DNA of 10,792 nt from Thalassiosira profunda (lineage: Eukaryota > Bacillariophyta > Thalassiosirophyceae > Thalassiosirales > Thalassiosiraceae): the NCBI GenBank assembly GCA_036939355.1, contig JALLAP010000735.1, positions 1-10,792 of the forward strand. The letters are read 5' to 3'. The stretch's first letter is position 1; each line of letters starts with the position of its first letter. This document shows, in pieces, positions 6,881-10,792 of this stretch. The notes under the pieces are model-generated. The model saw only the letters and a list, made by a program, of their open reading frames with translations, did no database searches and had not been told where the DNA came from. The translations under genes and the position numbers were made by a program.

Positions 6881-8749
6881 TCAGGCGGAGCCCGACTTTT
6901 GATCAGTCCAATCTGCCCACTCATTTGTCACGTTGGGATCTTTGCTTTTCCTCCAGACATCGCGAATGAGTTCTTTCTGGTGTTGGTACCATGACCATGC
7001 AGGGTACATCATCGCATCTCCAGGTTCGTACATGTCGCTACCGAACCGAAGGACTGTATTACCACCGGTTGCCTCGATTATCTCGTCCAGTTCTTCACAA
7101 GTAGCAATCTTTTCCCCCAAAGAAAGGCACAGCAACCGAGGTGCAGTATCCAACAAGCGTCGCAGGTCTCCACAGCTCAATTTGCAGGTTGTGGTACTGA
7201 ATTCATTCAGCTGAACACAACCTTCGAAAATCTTGCGGATCCCCCTCACTGGAGGTGATCATGAAAGTCTAAAGCAAGCCCTTGAAGGGCAGGGCATTTC
7301 CGGGCTATTACGCCGCAGGTGTTGTCAGTAAACTCGTGATTGTAGTGTCTGTTCCCCGCCAGATCGAGAATTCGCAGGTTGGGCAGGTGATGGAGCATGA
7401 GCTTCAAATCCGAATCCATCAGTATACATCCATCCAAGTTGAGTTTCACCAGACTCTCGCAAGAGCTGACTGCCTGCACAAGCGATTGGCGGCATTTTGC
7501 TCTGGACAAACCAATTCCCAAGTTCGGAAGGCACAGTGCCTCTAAAGTATCCTTTTGTTNGGCGGCATTTTGCTCTGGACAAACCAATTCCCAAGTTCGG
7601 AAGGCACAGTGCCTCTAAAGTATCCTTTTGTTGGGAAATAATACCACAGACCGACTGAACGTCATCAAACACCAGATATTCCAGATGCAGTTGCTTCAAA
7701 CCGTGCAGTTCCTTCCACACACCTTGGCAAGGAGCAGCAGAAACATAGTCTTCGGATAACCAGAAAATCGATTCCAGCTTCCCCTTCTTTGACCGCAGCA
7801 ACGAGGATAAATGCTTTGCAGAGAGTTTGATCGTGTCATTCTCCGCCATCTCTGTGAGATTGATTTGCAGGTGCTTCAGATTGTACATGTACTTTGTCGC
7901 ATACCGGAGGCCGGCATCCAAATCCACCAATTTGTCTTTGTCGTATTCAAGAACGAGAGTGTCGGCACCACGTCGTGGGAGCTGTGAACTGATGTTGCAA
8001 ATCCGTTTATGAGACCCCCTCGCTGCCTCTTGACAGGCAGCAGAGTAGTAGAGCGTCAGGTTGCATCCCGAGCATACACGCAATTTGTATTGGCCATCGT
8101 CTACGCCGCAGTGCCCGCAATTCTTCGTGGTCGCCCGGAGCCGTCGTTGTTGGGATCGGTGCGATCGCAATTGGCGCTCATTGTTGCAGACGATACGCAC
8201 ATCATTCACCCAAACACCCTCGTAAATTCTGCCCGAGGCGGATTTCATTGTTCCTTTCCCGTGCTGCTTCCCCCCTTCAAACTCGCCCTCGTACGTTTTC
8301 CCTGACGGCCACGTCATTTTCCCCCATCCATGCTGCTTGGGATAATTTTCTCCTTCGTAGACTCTACCGTCGGCCCACTTGTATGTGCCCTTTCCGTGCT
8401 TCTTCCCATCCATCCATTGCCCCTCGTACTCATCTCCTGTTGATGCGTATTTCATTGTCCCCCACCCATGCTGCTGGTCGTCCTTGATCTCCCCCACATA
8501 AACAAGGCCGGATTTGTTCCACTTGTAGGTCCCTCGTCCGCACCTTACCCCCTCCACCCATTCGCCGTCGTAGACGTCGCCGTTCTTTGCGTATTTACAG
8601 GTGCCTCGGCCGTGCGGCTGGCCATCCTTGAGTTCGCCCTCGTAGGCGCCGCCTCCATAGCGAAATATCTCGATGGAGCCGTGCTGCAAACCGCCACCGC
8701 GAGAATTTTCATCTGGCTCGGCATCATTGGACGGCGCGCCGTGCCCCAT
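6881..8749 (-). CDS. MORN-MYND-LRR protein, broken by an assembly duplication and a frameshift
   Basis: Start ATG 8749, stop at 6881-6883. Residues 31-180 hold six MORN repeats and a partial seventh (YEGEL.DG..HGRGT type); these often bind membranes or act as scaffolds. A MYND-like zinc finger follows at 211-251 (C211, C214, C226, C229, C239, H247, C251), normally a protein-interaction domain. The rest is leucine-rich (LVKLNLDGCILMDSDLKLML, LRILDLAGN, LCLSLG). Two breaks interrupt the frame: a 72-bp duplication with an N at 7488-7632, and a missing base near 7246-7251. Corrected for both, the protein is about 598 residues and continuous. The finger lacks the Cys of its usual 'YCS' (here YYS) and the usual Trp before the His is Arg, so zinc binding may be impaired. 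MORN repeat 5 is one residue short. MORN plus MYND is typical of diatom families; the role is unknown. It converges on PP2C (192-bp gap) and diverges from the PAS gene. Confidence 0.85.
7246..7251 (-). other. One-base frameshift in the MORN-MYND-LRR gene
   Basis: The LRR frame ends ...LDFHDHLQ then TGA at 7246-7248, while the overlapping frame beginning GTG AGG GGG ATC continues at once as RGIRKIFEGCVQLNEF, in LRR style, to the stop at 6881. Reading CAGGTG in place of CAGTG (one extra G) joins them without a gap. This fits a homopolymer under-call; a true mutation is possible. Confidence 0.7.
7488..7632. repeat. 72-bp perfect direct repeat around a single N (assembly join)
   Basis: Bases 7488-7559 and 7561-7632 are identical, with N at 7560. 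The copies encode the same LRR stretch twice. Deleting one copy plus the N (73 nt) restores one frame through the gene. This is an unmerged contig overlap. Confidence 0.93.
8210..8659 (-). repeat. MORN repeat array (coding, about 69-bp period)
   Basis: Six complete repeats of about 23 residues and a partial seventh make up residues 31-180 of the protein. Each carries a Y-x-G-E/Q core followed by HG.GT. The fifth (YEGENYPKQHGWG) is one residue short between the core and the HG. The DNA copies have diverged, so this is an old array and not a recent tandem expansion. Confidence 0.85.
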
Positions 8750-9046
8750 CTCGACCCACCGCCGCCGCCACCGCCGCAGCCTCGCACGACGCTAGCGCGG
8801 CCCCACGATGGTGAGATGATGCCGAAGGGGAGAGAGGAGGAGAGCTGTATGGAGCTGTTGGAGGCGCAGCCAGCAGCAGGCCAGCGCTAGAGCGAGGCGT
8901 GAGGTCTCGCGTGATTTTGCGTGATTGCGTGATCTCGTGTGATTTGGTGAAGGCGTGTCCAAATCCGAGCACCCGCTTGTTGCAATGGGGCGGCGGTGAC
9001 CCTCCTATCCTTCCTCCCGCGGTAGAGACGCGCCCATACCAGTGGA
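8750..9046. promoter_or_regulatory. Divergent promoter between MORN and PAS genes
   Basis: This 297-bp spacer separates two start codons facing away from each other. It holds a cluster of GCGTGAT-type repeats (8897-8943) and a TTGCAA palindrome at 8980-8985, about 60 bp before the PAS-gene ATG. No TATA box is evident. The short frames across it look like noise. Confidence 0.45.
8897..8943. repeat. Five short GCGTGAT-like direct repeats
   Basis: GCGTGAG at 8897, GCGTGAT at 8909, 8919 and 8927, and GTGTGAT at 8937 lie 8-12 bp apart, close to one helical turn each. In a divergent promoter this spacing suggests stacked binding sites for one factor; slippage during replication could also make it. 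Confidence 0.6.
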
Positions 9047-10792
9047 ATGATGGCCGAGGGCGACGGCCCCAGCCCCGTTGACGCGCGGCGGCGGCGCCGG
9101 CCCAACCTCCTCAAGAAGACGACCGGATTCTGCCTCGGAAGCCGCGCCTCCCGCCGAACGCGGCGCACCCCCGACGGACCGGACGACGACGATGATGCAA
9201 TCGATCTGCACGCCCTCTTCCGCGCCTCCGACTCCCTCACCGAACTCCGCGACGAGTTCCGCGCCGTCCTGAAGGACGAGGCCGATAATAATGTCGGCTT
9301 CGGGGATAACGCCCCCGCCCAGCCCGAGGGGGGCACGGGGCGGCTGTTATTGCACTCCATCGGGCTCAATTCCAATTTGATCGCGGGAGGGCGGCGGGGC
9401 GCGGCCGCGGCGCGGTGTCGGGCGAACCGGTTCGTATTGCAGGAGCNCTCATTTGCAAATTTGCCAGGCATATCCTCCGGCAATCGTCGAGGCGGACGAC
9501 GAGGGGCACATCCCCTTTGTTGAGCCCATTGTGTAAGTTGCTAGAAATGGTATCGTTACCTCGCGACGTGGACGGTATCTTACCATCACACATATCTTTC
9601 CCCCTCTCTTCGGACGAAGGCTATGGATCGAGGCACGGAGGGCCGTGCGCCGATGGAAGGCCGACACGGACCGGACCCGCCGGACGGTGGCGCGCGTGGC
9701 CGACAAGCTGGGCCAGAGGAGGGTGGACGTTTCCGCGGCGACAAAGACGGGGGAGCATGCGGGGGAGCCTCGACACTCCGACCCACTGAGTTCGTCGAGC
9801 TGCAGTCGAATGTCGTCGTTCAAATCCCTGATACTGGGGAGCGGCGACGAAAGTCAGGGTTTGGCGGAACTGAAAGGCATTGTCGAGAGCGCCGACGACG
9901 CGGTATTTTGTATTGATCAAGTTGGAGGCATCTTCCTAACCAACGAGGCGGCAGTCCGGCAATTTGGGTACGCGAAGAAAGAGCTTATTGGAGCCAACAT
10001 CTCGCTCATCATGAACGCGAAAGAAGCAGCGAAGCACGGGGAGCATTTGGAACGATACCTCAAAACGAAGGTCAAGCGCGTCATGGGCTTGAAGCGAGAG
10101 CTCCACGCGCGGAGGAAGGATGGCTCGACATTCCTCATAGAAATTGGTCTTNGTCATGGGCTTGAAGCGAGAGCTCCACGCGCGGAGGAAGGATGGCTCG
10201 ACATTCCGCATAGAAATTGGTCTTGCCGAAGCCCATATCGGGGGAAAGCTAGTCTTTGCGGGGTTCATCAAGGACCTGTCGAAGCTCGAGAACCACAGAC
10301 AAACCCTTGCCGTCAATGGGTCGTACGAAGACGAGGACGACGTGGGAGTATCGGACGAGGACGGACTGCACGATGTAGCGACACGGAGCGCTCTCATGTC
10401 TCGCGGCGTACCGCCCTTGGTGGAATGGTGCTTCGATGTCTTGTCAGAATTCGTCAATGGCTACCAAAACAACAGCTCTGAGAGTGGGGGATATGGAGCT
10501 GGCCATGATTCGTTTTCCGACGGCTCTTCTGGTCTCGAGAGAGAATCGCCCAACAAGAAGGGGTCGCATCAGAACACTCCTGCAATGTATGACGCCGTGG
10601 TCGTGGAAAAGGTGGCATCAATACCGCATCTCGTGGAGGAACTGCTCCTGATCGAGAATCTACAAGTTCGGAGGAGACTATTCGACACACCAATCTTACG
10701 CAAGGCCCTCTTCAATGTGAAGTCTCTGGGAGACGGACGTTGGCTCCCGCGAATGCTGGAGAGAGGGATTCACGTCGCGAAACATCAAAGGC
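9047..10792 (+). CDS. PAS-domain protein, 3' end outside the window
   Basis: ATG ATG at 9047 opens a frame with a basic N-terminus and acidic run, then a helical part (LRDEFRAVLKDEA). An N at 9447 breaks the frame; beyond it the sense continues as HLQICQAYPPAIVEADDEGH and IPFVEPIV, which resembles ankyrin-type repeats (weak). An 87-bp intron (9533-9619) leads to LWIEARRAVRRWKADTDRTR. A PAS domain lies at about residues 245-360 of the corrected protein: SADDAVFCID, FLTNEAAVRQFGYAKKELIG, HGEHLERYLKTKVKRVMGLK, RRKDGSTF, then KLVFAGFIKDLS. This is close to FixL-type PAS sensors, which bind small ligands or cofactors. A 72-bp duplication with an N (10080-10224) is an assembly error; removing 73 nt joins the frames. 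After the PAS come an acidic linker and a helical segment (HLVEELLLIENLQVRRRLFD), open to the window edge. About 528 residues are visible. An output domain such as a kinase may lie beyond. Confidence 0.8.
9447..9447. other. Sequence gap (N) in the PAS gene
   Basis: Unlike the other two Ns there is no repeated sequence on its two sides. The coding frame continues if the gap length is a multiple of three; with zero bases it reads E-P-H-L-Q-I. The true length, and whether an exon or intron is missing, cannot be told from here. Confidence 0.7.
9533..9619 (+). other. Spliceosomal intron (87 bp) in the PAS gene
   Basis: The donor is GTAAGT (9533-9538), the acceptor AG is at 9618-9619 after a pyrimidine-rich run (about 9596-9611). 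Splicing joins ATT GT|G CTA (I-V-L) in phase 2 and links two frames that both read as protein. Unspliced, a TAA follows at once. The length is typical for diatom introns. Confidence 0.8.
10080..10224. repeat. 72-bp direct repeat around a single N, one mismatch (assembly join)
   Basis: Bases 10080-10151 and 10153-10224 match except T10135 versus G10208 (Leu CTC versus Arg CGC). N is at 10152. Removing one copy plus the N restores the PAS frame. The mismatch may be an allelic difference or a read error. Confidence 0.92.

Noticed and set aside
7488..7632. A real tandem duplication of an LRR unit
   Set aside because: The copies are identical, centred on an N, and break the frame; the second N join has the same overlap length. 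An assembly cause is simpler.
9449..9823. A 124-codon minus-strand frame opposite the PAS gene
   Set aside because: It crosses the intron and both exons of a supported plus-strand gene and shows no domain.

Overview
The window looks like nuclear DNA of a centric diatom, most likely Thalassiosira (T. oceanica is my best guess). The reasons are very GC-rich housekeeping genes beside less GC-rich members of expanded LRR and MORN/MYND families, a short 87-bp GT-AG intron, short intergenic spacers, and single-N joins typical of a draft assembly. The organism is an inference from gene style; no marker gene is present.

Layout, left to right: (1) the C-terminal end of RNA polymerase III subunit RPC4/C53 (+, 5' end outside the window); (2) an LRR protein (-, 444-2344) with one frame break near 1325-1334; (3) an F-box protein (+, 2515-3393) sharing a 170-bp divergent promoter with the LRR gene; (4) a small ORF (-, 3517-3672) and an unrecognised charged protein (-, 3756-4289) that may be exons of one gene; (5) a complete PP2C/PPM phosphatase (+, 4922-6688) with an N-myristoylation-type start; (6) a MORN-MYND-LRR protein (-, 6881-8749) broken by an assembly duplication and a one-base frameshift; (7) a PAS-domain protein (+, 9047 to the window end) with one intron, one sequence gap and one assembly duplication.

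The main genes alternate strictly in strand (+ - + - + - +), giving three tail-to-tail and three head-to-head pairs. I see no operon-like or pathway logic joining them. The functions are general eukaryotic ones: Pol III transcription, ubiquitin ligase adaptor, phosphatase signalling, PAS sensing, and LRR or MORN scaffolds. I found no mobile element, CRISPR, tRNA or rRNA.

The clearest result is structural. Two of the three Ns (7560 and 10152) are flanked by 72-bp copies of the same sequence. Removing one copy plus the N (73 nt) restores an open reading frame in both host genes, so these are failed contig overlaps and not biology. The most unusual biological signals are a MYND finger lacking one zinc ligand, two possible starts in the PP2C gene that would decide membrane targeting, spaced short repeats in the divergent promoters, and a codon-context bias (an A-ending codon before Leu TTG). 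I do not see convincing evidence for a new multi-gene system.
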